Positions 9,620 through 19,794 of a DNA stretch of 23,069 nt are shown here, in pieces (the first letter of the stretch is position 1; every line of letters starts with the position of its first letter). The translations under genes were made by a program, and so were the position numbers. The DNA is from Chara braunii. Taxonomy: Eukaryota; Streptophyta; Charophyceae; Charales; Characeae. The stretch spans positions 255,402 through 278,470 of the forward strand of contig BFEA01000667.1 in NCBI GenBank assembly GCA_003427395.1. Direction: 5' to 3'. The notes beneath the pieces were generated by a model, which was not told the DNA's origin, did not search any database, and worked only from the letters and a program-made list of their open reading frames with translations.

Positions 9620-9847
9620 AGAACTTGTTACTCATGTTGATCGAAGAAGACTTATAACTCTGTTCAGCGCTATACATTTTGGACTCACGAAATTCCTCTC
9701 TTAATCTGGTTATGATAATTGAGTTGAGCTACCTGGTTCTCATTTCAATTGGGTTTGTGTGAGACATCGCAATCTGTGAAATCTGTGTATATTCATGTGA
9801 TCTAATGCACTCCAGCAAGTGATGAACAGTGGGGTTCCTTGCAAATT

Positions 9848-9859
9848 TGGTATCGGAGC
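9848..9859 (+). promoter_or_regulatory. Primer-binding site, duplicated second copy
   Basis: This is an identical TGGTATCGGAGC 240 bp downstream of the first, inside the second unit of the tandem duplication. Which copy served in replication cannot be told from the sequence. Confidence 0.75.
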
Positions 9860-9870
9860 AGAACTTGTTA

Positions 9871-10765
9871 CTCTCACTGGACGCGCTGGCATGATCAAGG
9901 CCGGTGAGAAGGATAAGCTGGCGAGAGTTGAGGTGAAGAGGAGTTAGATTGGGATAGAGGGGGAAGTTGGCCGAAGAAGAAGGGGCTAAGGAGGAGAAGA
10001 CTTACCTGCCATTGGAGCGATTGGAGCGAACGTGGAGTCTTCATCAATGGCTCCAAAGAAGAGAAGAACCTCCTGCCCCACTTACCTCGATTGATTGCAA
10101 ATCTGTGTGTTGTGTATCACTTCCACCTCCTTTCTGGTGGTCGCTGCTGCTGTCTGGGCGAAACCTGTGCCCTGGTCTGATCTGACAGATAGGACTAGAG
10201 AGTTAACATCTGGTCGTCGTGTTATCCATCTGGTCTATCGATAGGTAGGGAAGGAAGGTTGAGTCAGGGAACTGTGTACTGCCACGTCAGAGTGTAATAA
10301 GCTGAGAGCTGAGATAATTGTGGTAAACTGGATTTGTTTTTGAAGTAAGTTTCACCCGGCTACCTTCTCTAACGAAAGTGACCAGACAAGACCACTGAAG
10401 GCATAGACCAGCTGAGTAACTAAACAGGCAGCAAACAATGGAAGAGGGGAAAAAAAAAAAAAAAAAAGTTCCTACTTTGCATATTGATTAGGAAAATAAT
10501 AAAATATTATATATCTTCTGCATTATTAAATTTCGTTATTATGAAGCAGACATCCAGACTTAAAAAAAAAAAGTTACAGATCCCAACTACCCAGGTAAAT
10601 TAGGTTCTTGGGTAGCTACTTGGTGGTCCAGCGGAGGCCTCCCCTGTGCTGTACCCCACCATGGATGACTATCCCATGTACGGGATGGTGGCTCTGTCTG
10701 TTCTTTTGGGGCCACTATTCCGTTTCTTTTTCCCTCTTGGCTTTGGGAGAGTGTGTTCTTCCCGC
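9871..10765 (+). other. Untranslated leader of the Ty3/gypsy element
   Basis: About 0.9 kb between the primer site and gag, without a recognisable domain. It is purine-rich at 9890-10060 and has A-runs of about 19 bases near 10449 and 10 bases near 10561. An open frame of 72 codons at 9967 is not family-like. Packaging signals would be expected in such a leader but cannot be pinpointed. Confidence 0.5.
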
Positions 10766-12735
10766 ATGACGCTGAGATCCGGAACAGCAAAGCCCGGACT
10801 CTCAGCGGCAGAGCAAGCAGAAGTAGACCGCCACCTAGCCGAGAAAAAGAAAGAAAAGGAGCAGAAAAAGAAACAGAAAGAAGAAGAGTTGAGGAAGAAA
10901 ACTCAAATAGAAAAAGAAAGAATTAAAAAAGAGTTGAAAGAAAAGTTAGAAAAAGAATTGCAGGAAGAACTAAAGACTATAGAAGAAGAAGATGAACCTG
11001 CTGATGACAGACTCGTTAGACATCGAACTGAAAGGGGTGAAAGCAGTCATACACGTGGGTTGAGTATACAGGTCAGTCCCTTTAACTAGTATGACCAGTA
11101 TAGTTATTCCAGTGAACGGATTGAAGAGACGGAGGAAGAACGGGACACGTTCATTGCAAAATTGGCATCCATTAAATTGAAAAGGGAAAAGGAGCTCTTG
11201 CTGGAGGAAAAACGAACTGAATTGCACAGCAAAATGTTAGCTGCAAAGCGACAAGAGTTAGAAGAGAGAAAAAGACTGCAGGTAGAGGGTGAGAGGTTGC
11301 AAAGAGAATCAGAGGCGCAGAAAGAAAAGCAAACAGCAACCGAAGAACAACTTGCCCTCTTAACAGCAATTGTTCTCCAGACAAAAGAAGAGTTGGCAGC
11401 GATGAACAAGACCTTGCAGAAAGTTGAAGCTCATCCGTATGAATTCGAAGGAGTCTGGAATACCTTTCTGCAGAGATCTGTAGCAGAAGTTGACCACCAT
11501 CTACAAGCATACATTGTAAAATTAGATGAGCAGATCAGTAAAACTTTAACACCCGCCGTGATTGAGAAATTGGTAAGTAGCGGCGGAGGAGAAGGTGATG
11601 GAGACGGAGATAGGAAGAAGAAGGGTCTGCTGCAAGAAGATGCAAGGGAAGGCAGAAAGATGAAGGTAAAGGTGTCGTGGACTAACACCGACAAAAAGGA
11701 AGAAAGTGTTTTGCATTGGATTGATGCGGTTGAGTCCTACGTGTACGGGCAGCGTATACCATATTGGGACAAAGTTTTCATGGCCAGTTCGTGTATGGCC
11801 GGAGATGCAACGAGTTTTGCAATCTCCCTGCAGAAAGAAGCTAATTGTCAGTCGATGGTAGAGTATTCCCAATACACCCTTATTGAAGATTTCTTTAACG
11901 CGGTCCGAGAACGATTTGAAGATAAAAACTTAGCCCGGAGAACTGAAATGTTAATCTTAAATATGGCGGATAGGAAATGGAAAAGTGTATCCACACTTAA
12001 ATCTACCATGGATGAACTTCTGCAATGCGTTGAACATGGACTCACCACGACGCAAATTCTTAACAACGTTGCTAGAGCACTACCCGATCGTCTCCGCACT
12101 CGACTATATCCCCGTACCAAGGAAGAGGGGATGACTTATGAGAAGTTTAGCAAGATTGCATTAGATCATGCCGGTTTTTTGGCGGAGGCGAACTACTGCC
12201 ATTATTGGAAAGATCTGCAAGCCGGCAAGAAATGGCAAAACCGTACCATCTCAGGAAGTATTCCTAGGAAAGACAACCTTCTTTTGACCTTTGAAGAAGG
12301 AGGTGTTGAAACTCTCTTTTATGATCAGATAGACTATGGTCTGGAAGGAGATGCACACAACGGATCGGTAGTTCAGGAGGGGGACTACGCGGCCGTTGCA
12401 GCCCGTGGGGAAGGGCGACAAGGAAGAGGCCATGGCAGAGGAAGAGGAGGCCGTGGTCGTGGAGGAAGAGGACCCGACACCAGAGGGGTGGTGGCGAAGG
12501 AAGCCACTACGTGGGAGGAAGGGGCAATGGTCCCTCGCAAAGTTTCCGAGGACCCAACTCCACATGGGGAAGAGGAAGAGGCATGTGGAATGGGAACTGG
12601 GATCGTCCGTATCCACCCCATCCTGGCTTGCCAAAAGGCAAACCTTGGGAAAAGCTAGGGGATAGAAAAGTCGTCAATCAGTGCCTCAAATGTGGTGACC
12701 CCAACCACATTGTTCCCTTCCGACCTGATCATTAA
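10766..12735 (+). pseudogene. gag: gag of the Ty3/gypsy element, interrupted
   Basis: Gag forms the virus-like particle and binds genomic RNA. I place the start at the ATG at 10766 (MTLRSGTAKPGLS). An earlier in-frame ATG at 10646 is possible. First comes a very charged coiled-coil-like block of K/E repeats. An in-frame TAG at 11087-11089 follows, and the same frame continues with more K/E/R-rich helix. The retrotransposon gag domain covers about 11660-12240 (WTNTDKKEESVLHWIDAVES, then YTLIEDFFNAVRERF). An RGG-rich tail follows. Near 12470 the coding frame shifts to another frame, which carries the CCHC zinc knuckle (CLKCGDPNH). Its last cysteine position is arginine. A TAA ends it at 12733-12735. 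The protein could not be made in one piece without readthrough and frameshifting. Confidence 0.85.
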
Positions 12736-13540
12736 CAACCAAAAGGGAACAACCAGTAGGGGTTTCAGTTGCCTCTACAGGAACTTCAGATGCAAGCAGA
12801 CTGACATCCTCCCATTCGAAGGTTCCCGTGGCAGAAACTAAAAAGATAAATGATCCCCACTTAGTCAGTTATCTAGAGGTAGTTAGTGTATGTACCTCTC
12901 TAGGTGGATCCCTAGCAGGCATGGGTGATGAGTTGGCCACTCGTCGGAAAGCCTGGGTCAAAAGGAAAAAACGGAAAGGGCAGTTAATTGTCGCAGATCT
13001 AGAAGTCAATAAAGTAAGAGTAGGTGGTATGATTGACAGTGGGTCAACACGCAACTATATTAGTAAGAAAGGCCTGCAAAAGCTGCGTCTCGGGCTAAAG
13101 GTAAAACAGTTGGAAGAACCTGTAGTAAGTAACTAGCGAACCGTAGTGAGATTGTATTGGATAGATATGTTGAGGGGATTCAAACATACTTTCGGCTCGA
13201 GGCAGAGGGGAAGGTGGAACGCGTTCTCCACTCTCTGACTCTCTTGGTGAAAGGTAGTCTTCCTTTTGACATTCTCTTAGGTACAGATTGGGGGGAAGCT
13301 GCAGATGCGGATGGGAAGCTAAGGGACCATGAGTGTTGGCTCCCTAGTCCGCAAGGTGGAAAGAAGAAAATCCGCGTATTTCATGAATCCGGTAAGGAAA
13401 GGAGCTTAGCTCATTGTTGCATGAGTGCCCCTGCGTTCGCCCGCCATGTAAAGAAGTACAATCTATATGATCAAGTATTTGTGGCATATGTGCGCCCAGT
13501 TAAGGAAGGTGAAGATAAGGAAGAGGTAGAGTCCCCATAA
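12729..13540 (+). pseudogene. pol: Aspartic protease region of pol, frameshifted
   Basis: The retroviral-type aspartic protease that would cut the polyprotein spans two frames. The first (to 13136) holds the active-site motif IDSGSTRNYIS, with the catalytic Asp codon at 13035-13037. The second frame (from about 13137) continues through LPFDILLGTDW, the usual ILG(T/M)DW flap-distal motif of this family. The shift lies at about 13130-13140, and a TAG closes the first frame. A TAA at 13538-13540 and another at 13559-13561 in the second frame separate it from RT. Either the copy has decayed or these breaks are recoding sites. Decay is far more likely. Confidence 0.8.
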
Positions 13541-13561
13541 ATTGAGAAAATTATGAAATAA

Positions 13562-16375
13562 TTCGTGGATGTGGCAGAGGCCCCAAGCGGTGTGGTGGAA
13601 CGACCAATCAAACATCGCATTGAAATTATTCCTGGAAGTCAAATTCCTAAGGGCCCAATCTACAGAATGTCACCCAAAGAGTTGGATGAACTGCGAGCAC
13701 AGCTCGATGAAATGTTGGAAAAGGAATGGATGAGGCGTAGCTCCTCGCCGTATGGTGCGCCAGTGCTATTTGTGCCAAAGAAAGATGGTGGGGTCCGCAT
13801 ATGTATTGATTACAGGAGGTTGAATGATATAACCATTAAAAATGATGAGCCATTACCCAGGATCGGTGCTTTGCTGGATCGAGTTCAAGGTAGCAGGTAC
13901 TTTATGAAAATTGACCTGAAGTCTGGCTGCCATCAGATTGAGGTAGAACCAAAGACCAATATAAGACTGCCTTTCGTACAAGGTATGGGCGGGCACTATG
14001 AGTTCATAGTGTTGCCCTTTGGTCTTACTAATGCACCTGCAACTTTCCAGCGGACGATGAATGGACTTTTTCGTGAATGGCTTGATAAATTCGTTGTTAT
14101 ATATTTAGATGATATTTTGATTTTTAGTAAAAGTTTAAGTGAACATTATGAGCACCTTCGACTTGTGCTAAATAAATTGCACGAGGCAAAGTTGAAGTTA
14201 AACCCTAAGAAGTGTGAGTGGGCAAAGTGTCAGGTGTTGTATTTGGGGCACATTATAGACGGGGATGGTATCAAACCGGAAGACGCAAAAATTGCAGCTA
14301 TTCGAGATTGGCCCAACCCACGTACATTGACGGAACTACGATCGTTCCTTGGGTTGGCTAACTACTATCGTAAATTCGTAAGACGCTTTACGATAGTTGT
14401 TGCTCCCCTTCGCAGACTATTGAAGAAGGAAATGATCTGGAAGTGGGACCAAGATTGTACGTCTTCATTTAAACGTCTAAAGAAATGTTTGATTAACTAT
14501 CCGGTTTTGAAAGTTGCTGATCCTTCTTTGCCCTTTGTTGTTACTACCGACGCCAGTCAGTACGGGATAGGCGCTGTACTCCAACAAGATGACGGAAATG
14601 GATACAGGCCTATCGAGTTTATGTCTCAACGACTGCCTCGTGAGAAAGTCGCCACTTCTACGTATGAAAAAGAGTTATACGCACTCCGGGAAGCTTTGGA
14701 TCATTGGCGTCATTATCTCCTAGGTCGCCATTTCAAAGTGTACTCAGATCATGAGACACTTCGCTGGCTAAAGACGCAGACCCGAATGACGCCTAAACTG
14801 ACCAGGTGGGCTGCGGAAATCGATCAGTATGACTTTGAGCTAAAGGCAGTAAACGTTGTTGCTGACGCATTAAGTCGAAGATCTGATTTCTTCGGTGCTA
14901 TTGTAACGTATTTAGACATAGGCACCGATTTACAAGATAAGATTAGGAATGCTTATTCCGCTGATCCTGTTTATGGCGCTATACTGAAACGTGTTCAAGA
15001 AGCACCACAAGAGTTTCCTAACTATCGGGTAACCCAAGGACTGTTGTTTGAAAGAACTGATGTGCATGATAGGCTTTGTATCCCAAACAAGGAAGAGATC
15101 AAAAGTGTGATCTTAGGGGAATGCCATGATACTGAAGGCCATTTCGGATGGAGGAAAACCTACGCTAATCTCTTGCATTCTTATATTTGGCCTCGAATGA
15201 AATCTGATTATATTGCATATGTGCAAGGTTGTCAAGTGTGCCAACGGAACAAAAGCACCACGCCGCCTCCCCTTGACCTATTGAAGCCCTTGCCTATCCC
15301 AGCAGGTCCTGGAGACTCTGTGTCCAATGATTTCATGGACACTAAGGTGAAAAGCAGAAATGGAAAAAGTCAAGTTATGGTAATCGTTGATAGATTCAGC
15401 AAGTTTGCTGTTTTTGTAGCATTGTCTGCGGAAGCTAAAACTGACTTAGTAATTTGGGAATTTTTTAACCACTGGGTAAAGGACTACGGTCATCCCTCGA
15501 CTATCGTTAGTGATAGAGACTCTCGATTCACTAGTGAACATTGGCAGCAACTAATGAATGTCTACGGCTCTAAACTCACAATGTCATCAGGCCGACACCC
15601 TGAGACAAATGGGCAGACTGAGCACATGAATAAGATTTTGCAGCAGACACTGCATATGTACATTCGTCCCGATCAGATTGATTGGGATGAACATTTGCCC
15701 AAAGTTGCTAGTGCCTATAATAACTGTGTGCACTTGTCTACTTGCAGAACTCCGATTGAGTTACATTTGGGATGGAGTCCTCGCAGACCTATAGACTGTC
15801 TAAACCTGGATAGAGCACATAAACTTCCGCCAGGAACCAGAGAGTTCGCGATACAGTATCAGAAAGATTTAGAAAAGGTAAAGGAGAATATAATAAAAGC
15901 GCAGCATCAAATGATTGAACAGGCCAATAAGCACAGGAGACCTTCTCAGTTTGCTGTAGGTGATCTGGTTTGGGTGAAATCGAAAGAATATATCCCAGAG
16001 GAAAACATATCTCAAACATTGTTACCTGCCTATAGAGGACCGTGGCAAGTTTTGGATGTAATAGGGGATGTAGATGGACCCTCCTATGTTATTGAGATAC
16101 CTCCACATTTGCGTACCTACCCAGTGTTCCACGCGTCAAAGCTCTTACCTTGTGTAACTAACGAACTGTTTCCCAGTCGAAGGTCAGCAATTCCTCCAAG
16201 TATGGATGGGAAATTTGATGTTGATAAGATCGTTGCTGAAAGTACTATCAAGACTGGGCGTAGAGGTAGACCTCAGCGGCAATATAAAGTCAGATTTGCA
16301 TATCAAGATCCAAGTGAAGACCGCTGGTTTACTAGGGAAGAGCTAATTGAAACTGCACCGAACATATCTACTTGA
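13562..16375 (+). CDS. pol: Ty3/gypsy pol: reverse transcriptase, RNase H, integrase, chromodomain (open frame of about 937 codons)
   Basis: The part of the polyprotein that copies element RNA into DNA and inserts it. Numbering from 13562, RT has PVLFVPKKDGG and the catalytic YLDD at residues 181-184. RNase H begins at TDAS (Asp about 330), with its Glu in YEKELYAL and Asp in YSDHETL. The integrase zinc finger is H-x4-H (CHDTEGH, about 520) followed by CQVCQ. The catalytic triad is Asp590 (DFMD), Asp651 (SDRDSRF) and Glu687 (GQTEH), with 35 residues between the last two as expected. A GPY/F-like module (YRGPWQVLDVIGDVDGPSYVI) and a chromodomain-like end (YKVRFAYQDPSEDRWFTREEL) follow. No ATG opens the frame, and upstream stops mean it would need the polyprotein. 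A short block at 13961-13998 is read out of the usual frame (see findings). Otherwise it is intact, which suggests fairly recent activity. Confidence 0.92.
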   Translation, partial: FVDVAEAPSGVVERPIKHRIEIIPGSQIPKGPIYRMSPKELDELRAQLDEMLEKEWMRRSSSPYGAPVLFVPKKDGGVRICIDYRRLNDITIKNDEPLPRIGALLDRVQGSRYFMKIDLKSGCHQIEVEPKTNIRLPFVQGMGGHYEFIVLPFGLTNAPATFQRTMNGLFREWLDKFVVIYLDDILIFSKSLSEHYEHLRLVLNKLHEAKLKLNPKKCEWAKCQVLYLGHIIDGDGIKPEDAKIAAIRDWPNPRTLTELRSFLGLANYYRKFVRRFTIVVAPLRRLLKKEMIWKWDQDCTSSFKRLKKCLINYPVLKVADPSLPFVVTTDASQYGIGAVLQQDDGNGYRPIEFMSQRLPREKVATSTYEKELYALREALDHWRHYLLGRHFKVYSDHETLRWLKTQTRMTPKLTRWAAEIDQYDFELKAVNVVADALSRRSDFFGAIVTYLDIGTDLQDKIRNAYSADPVYGAILKRVQEAPQEFPNYRVTQGLLFERTDVHDRLCIPNKEEIKSVILGECHDTEGHFGWRKTYANLLHSYIWPRMKSDYIAYVQGCQVCQRNKSTTPPPLDLLKPLPIPAGPGDSVSNDFMDTKVKSRNGKSQVMVIVDRFSKFAVFVALSAEAKTDLVIWEFFNHWVKDYGHPSTIVSDRDSRFTSEHWQQLMNVYGSKLTMSSGRHPETNGQTEHMNKILQQTLHMYIRPDQIDWDEHLPKVASAYNNCVHLSTCRTPIELHLGWSPRRPIDCLNLDRAHKLPPGTREFAIQYQKDLEKVKENIIKAQHQMIEQANKHRRPSQFAVGDLVWVKSKEYIPEENISQTLLPAYRGPWQVLDVIGDVDGPSYVIEIPPHLRTYPVFHASKLLPCVTNELFPSRRSAIPPSMDGKFDVDKIVAESTIKTGRRGRPQRQYKVRFAYQDPSEDRWFTREELIETAPNIST

Positions 16376-16964
16376 ATCCATGTGTGCAACCGCACCGCGC
16401 GCACTGTCCGGTGCGTCCTACGGGGTCTGGTGTGGGGCCCTCCATGTCTTCCGTACATGCCCATACCCACGCCGTACAGGACTGCACGGTGCCGCGTGCT
16501 GTCAGGTGGGGCCATCTCCCGTCAGGTACGGTTTCGTGTGCGAGCTGCGAGGAGATGTCCACTACCCCGTCTGGTTGGAATCTTTTTTTTTTTTTTTAAT
16601 AAGCACTGCAAAGTGGCACCCTTGCGCGCATCTTTCCCTGAGGTCCTAGGTCTTCATCTTCATGGCAGTGCTGCTTGATCAAAGCGGAACTTCACTTGTG
16701 GCTCGTCATCGTGACCTGAGCACAAAACCACAAAAGAAAAGCCAGGAAATCAGCCGTGTCCTGCGTCCACTTTAGAAAAACACATCCCCCACCCCCTCCC
16801 CCTCCTAGCCCACTCACCCCTTAAAACTCCATGAAATCTGCCTTGTTGCACCCCCTCCTAGACCCCAAGCCCCCTTAAGACCCCACGAAAATAACACTTC
16901 ACTGCTTTTCCAAATCAGAAACGTTAAAAAAACAAAAAAAAAACGAATAATTGCCTTCCAAAAA
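16376..16964. other. Sequence after pol, no LTR found
   Basis: The first 200 bp are GC-rich with CGCACCGCGCGC and GTCCGGTGCG words. A T15 run follows at about 16584-16598, then C-rich DNA with CCCCCTCCT words. Neither a polypurine tract followed by TGTCACATCC nor any other match to the 5' LTR is visible. Confidence 0.55.
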
Positions 16965-19090
16965 CGGAAACCATTGCTTTTCGAAATTTCCATGAAAGGA
17001 AAAAAAAAAGGAGCCGAGGCCATGAGGAGGAGGATGAGATGGGGATGGAGGGTGAGAGATGGAGGGCGAGAGATGGAGGAGGAGGAGGACATCACGAGGA
17101 GGAGGAGACACGATTGCAGTTGGAGTTTCCATGAAGGACAAAAAAAGGACAAAATGACAAGGCCATGACAATGAAGAGATGGAACGGAGGAGGAAAGATG
17201 GAGGAGGAGATGGAGGAGGGGAGGAGATACGGAAGAGGAGAGGAGAGATGGAGGAGGAGAGGAGAGATGGAGGAGAGGCAAGATGGAAGAGGAGAGGAGA
17301 GATGGAGGAGGAGAGATAGAAGAGGACAATGAGAAGAGATGGAGGGTGAGAGATGGAGGAGGAGGAGGACGTCACAAGGAGGAGGAGACATGATTGCAGT
17401 TGGAGTTTTCATGAAGGACAAAAAAAAACAAAATGACAAGGCCATGACTTGAAGAGATGGATTGGAGGAGAAAGATGGAGGAGGAGATGGACGAGGAGAT
17501 GGAGGAGGGGAGGAGAGATGGAAGAGGAGAGGAGAGATGGAGGAGAGGAGAGATGGAAGAGGAGAGGAGAGATGGAAGAGGAGAGGAGAGATGGAGGAGA
17601 GGAGGCGGCGGCGAGATGGAGGAGGAAAGATGGACGAGGAGGTATGTACGGGGGAGGAGGTAACAAGGAGGAGATACCCTTGTAGTTCGAAATTCGGAGT
17701 TTCATGAAAAAAGGAAAAAAACGAAGTGACAAGGCCGTGACGGGGAGGAGATCAGATGGGGGAGGAGAGATGGTGGAGGGGATCAGATGGGGGCGGATTG
17801 ATGATGGAGGAAGAGGCGGAGAGGGGGGAGAGGGGGAGAGGAGGAGAGGAGGAGATGAAGGAGAGGAGGAGGAGGACGACACCGACCGAGGATATGACGA
17901 GGAGGAGGAGAGATGGAGGGGGAGACGAGGAAATGGAGGAGGACGACAACGGCGGCAATGACATGGCAAAGGGTAGGAGATACCAAGTTCGAATTTCTAC
18001 CAAAACAAAAAAAATGATGAGGCCATGACAAGGAGGGTGAGCGGTGGAGGAGGAGAGATTGAGGAGGAAAGATGGACGAGGAGGGATGGACGAGGAGGGA
18101 TGGAGGAGGAGGACGAGGAGAGACGGAGGGGGAGGAGATACCAAGTTCGAAGTTCCGCGAAAAAAAAAAAAAAAAGAGGTGACGGGGCCATGACAAGGAG
18201 GGTGAGAGGTGGAGGAGGAGGTTGAGGGGGAAAGATGGACGAGGAGGGATGGAGAAGGAGGAGCAGGTAACAAGGAGGAGATACCATCGTAGTTGGAATC
18301 ACGAAGTTTCATTAAAAATGAAAAAAACAAGTGACGAGGCCGTGAGAGAGAGCAGATGAGATGGGGGAGAAAGAGAAGGAGATGGGGGAGGAGATGGAGG
18401 AGGAGAGGAGGAGGAGAGGAGGAGGAGTTTTACGACGACGACAAGTTCAAAGTTCCCATTCAAAAAAAGAACTAAAACAAAGTGACAAGGCCGTGACAAG
18501 GAGGAGAGATGGAGTAGGAGAGATGGACGAGGAGGAGGAGGTGAGGAGGACAAAGACGTGACAAGGAGGAGGAGATGCCATCACAGACTTCGAAGTTTCC
18601 ATGAAAAAGAAAGTGATGAATCTATGACAACGTGGAGGACTGACGGAGGAGGGCAGATGGACGAGGAGGGAAGATGGAGGAGGAGGGATGGAGGAAGATA
18701 AGGAGGACGAGGAGAGATGGAGGAGGAAGAGGAGGACATGAGAATGACGAGATACCATCACAGCTCAAGTTTACATAAAGAAGGTGACGAGACCTTGACA
18801 AGGCAGGATGGAGGAGGACTGGTGGAGGTGGGTAGGAGATACGGAGATGGAGGAGGTGACAGGGAGTAGCAGGTCACGAGGAGGAGGAGGAGGTTACGAG
18901 GACATACCATTGCAGTTCCAAGATCCCAAACAATGGAAAAAACTAAGAAGGACGATACCATGACAAAAAGGAGGAGAAATGAGGACGAGAGGAGAAGAGG
19001 AGGGGGAGGAGAGGAGGAGGAGGAGAGGAAAATGTGGAGGATGAGGGGGAGGAGGAGGAGGAGGAGGAGGTGAGTTTGAGGGAGGGAAGG
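16965..19090 (+). repeat. Composite polypurine satellite, about 11 units
   Basis: Each unit has a semi-conserved core of 55-70 bp followed by a variable array of GGA, GAG and GATGGA words. The core reads roughly CAGTTCGAAGTTTCCATGAAA, an A-rich run, then AAGTGACAAGGCC(A/G)TGACAAGGAGG. Cores begin near 16968, 17107, 17395, 17680, 17980, 18138, 18282, 18438, 18578, 18750 and 18905. Most spacings are 139-172 bp, and three are about 285-300 bp, twice the monomer. The plus strand is purine for most of 2.1 kb. Long open frames on both strands here come from the 3-bp repeat and are not genes. It lies in the large intron of the VPS13-like gene. Confidence 0.85.
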
Positions 19091-19639
19091 AGGGCTGGTG
19101 GAGACCCACCTTGCTCGGAGGAGGGCGATGGAAGTCGGCGCTGGTCGTGTCTCCGGAGCTTGTCGATGGTGGCCATAGGAGGAGGAGGTCAGTGCTGCTC
19201 AGACGAAGGCAACGGAGGATGGTGGCGCTTCTTCCTCAACCAGGGACTGGAGGCGGGCCTGCGTCATCAACAAAGCAAGGAAACGCCCTCCCCCAAGCCC
19301 TTCTATGTTTCTCCCACTCGATGGTAAGCACAGAAACGAGTTTGAATTCGTTTCGAGCCATGCTCAAGCACGGCCCGCTTAAAAGAAATTCCAGGCCCTG
19401 AATCGTTTTTCACTGCCGGGGGGTGGGGAGGGGGTCTTGTACGGTGCATTGGTCGTGCGCCGCACGGTTCGGATGCGCGTGTGGGTCAACAGTCCGCGAT
19501 TTGGCACATGATGTGCGCTTGTGGTGAATCCCATCTTCTCATCGTAAATTGTACATCTTGGGCACTAGATCGTAATCCTCAAAATCCACAACTCTGTGGC
19601 ATGCAGTGAACAAAACTGGAAACACAGAGAGAAGTTGAG

Positions 19640-19641
<2 letters not shown>
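19091..19641. other. Intron stretch without a gene
   Basis: GC-rich DNA follows the satellite, then a G-run near 19419-19436 and CpG-rich words at 19440-19500. I see no exon. Short collinear blocks resemble 130-460 at the start of the window. Confidence 0.5.
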
Positions 19642-19699
<58 letters not shown>

Positions 19700-19700
19700 N

Positions 19701-19792
<92 letters not shown>
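19642..19792. repeat. (CT)n-(GT)n microsatellite with one unresolved base
   Basis: About 52 CT units (19642-19746) run directly into about 23 GT units (19747-19792). Position 19700 is N, so the tract length may be an assembly estimate. It ends about 130 bp before the next VPS13-like exon. Confidence 0.95.

Positions 19793-19794
<2 letters not shown>

Larger units (their letters stand above)
9397..9870 (+). repeat. Tandem duplication spanning the LTR tail and primer-binding site
   Basis: Unit 1 (9397-9630, 234 bp) and unit 2 (9631-9870, 240 bp) both run from CTCATGTTGATCGAAGAAGA through the LTR end and primer-binding site to GAACTTGTTACT. They differ by a few substitutions and two small indels (extra bases after 'GACTCACGAA' in unit 2, extra 'TTATCTTCT'-like bases in unit 1). 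Confidence 0.9.
8640..16375 (+). mobile_element. Ty3/gypsy chromovirus-type LTR retrotransposon, damaged and lacking a recognisable 3' LTR
   Basis: In order the element shows a 5' LTR with TG...CA ends, a tRNA-Met primer-binding site (present twice), a long leader, gag with an RGG-rich tail and a degenerate zinc knuckle, protease, reverse transcriptase, RNase H, integrase and a C-terminal chromodomain-like segment. RT before integrase defines Ty3/gypsy, and the chromodomain points to chromoviruses. Breaks include an in-frame amber codon in gag, frameshifts at about 12470 and 13135, stops at 13538 and 13559, and a compensated frameshift in RT. It lies in sense orientation in the large intron of the VPS13-like gene. 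No sequence like the 5' LTR was seen after 16375, so the 3' end is lost or the element was cut by later rearrangement. No target-site duplication can therefore be tested. Confidence 0.9.

Noticed and set aside
12396-12665. Alternative frame over the gag tail
   Set aside because: Glu-rich shadow of the RGG-coding repeat. The zinc-knuckle frame and the gag frame explain the region better.
16814-18961. Long Ser/Pro/His-rich (minus) and Arg/Glu/Gly-rich (plus) open frames
   Set aside because: They arise from the GGA/GAG repeat, are open in several frames at once, and change content with the repeat. No start context or domain is present.
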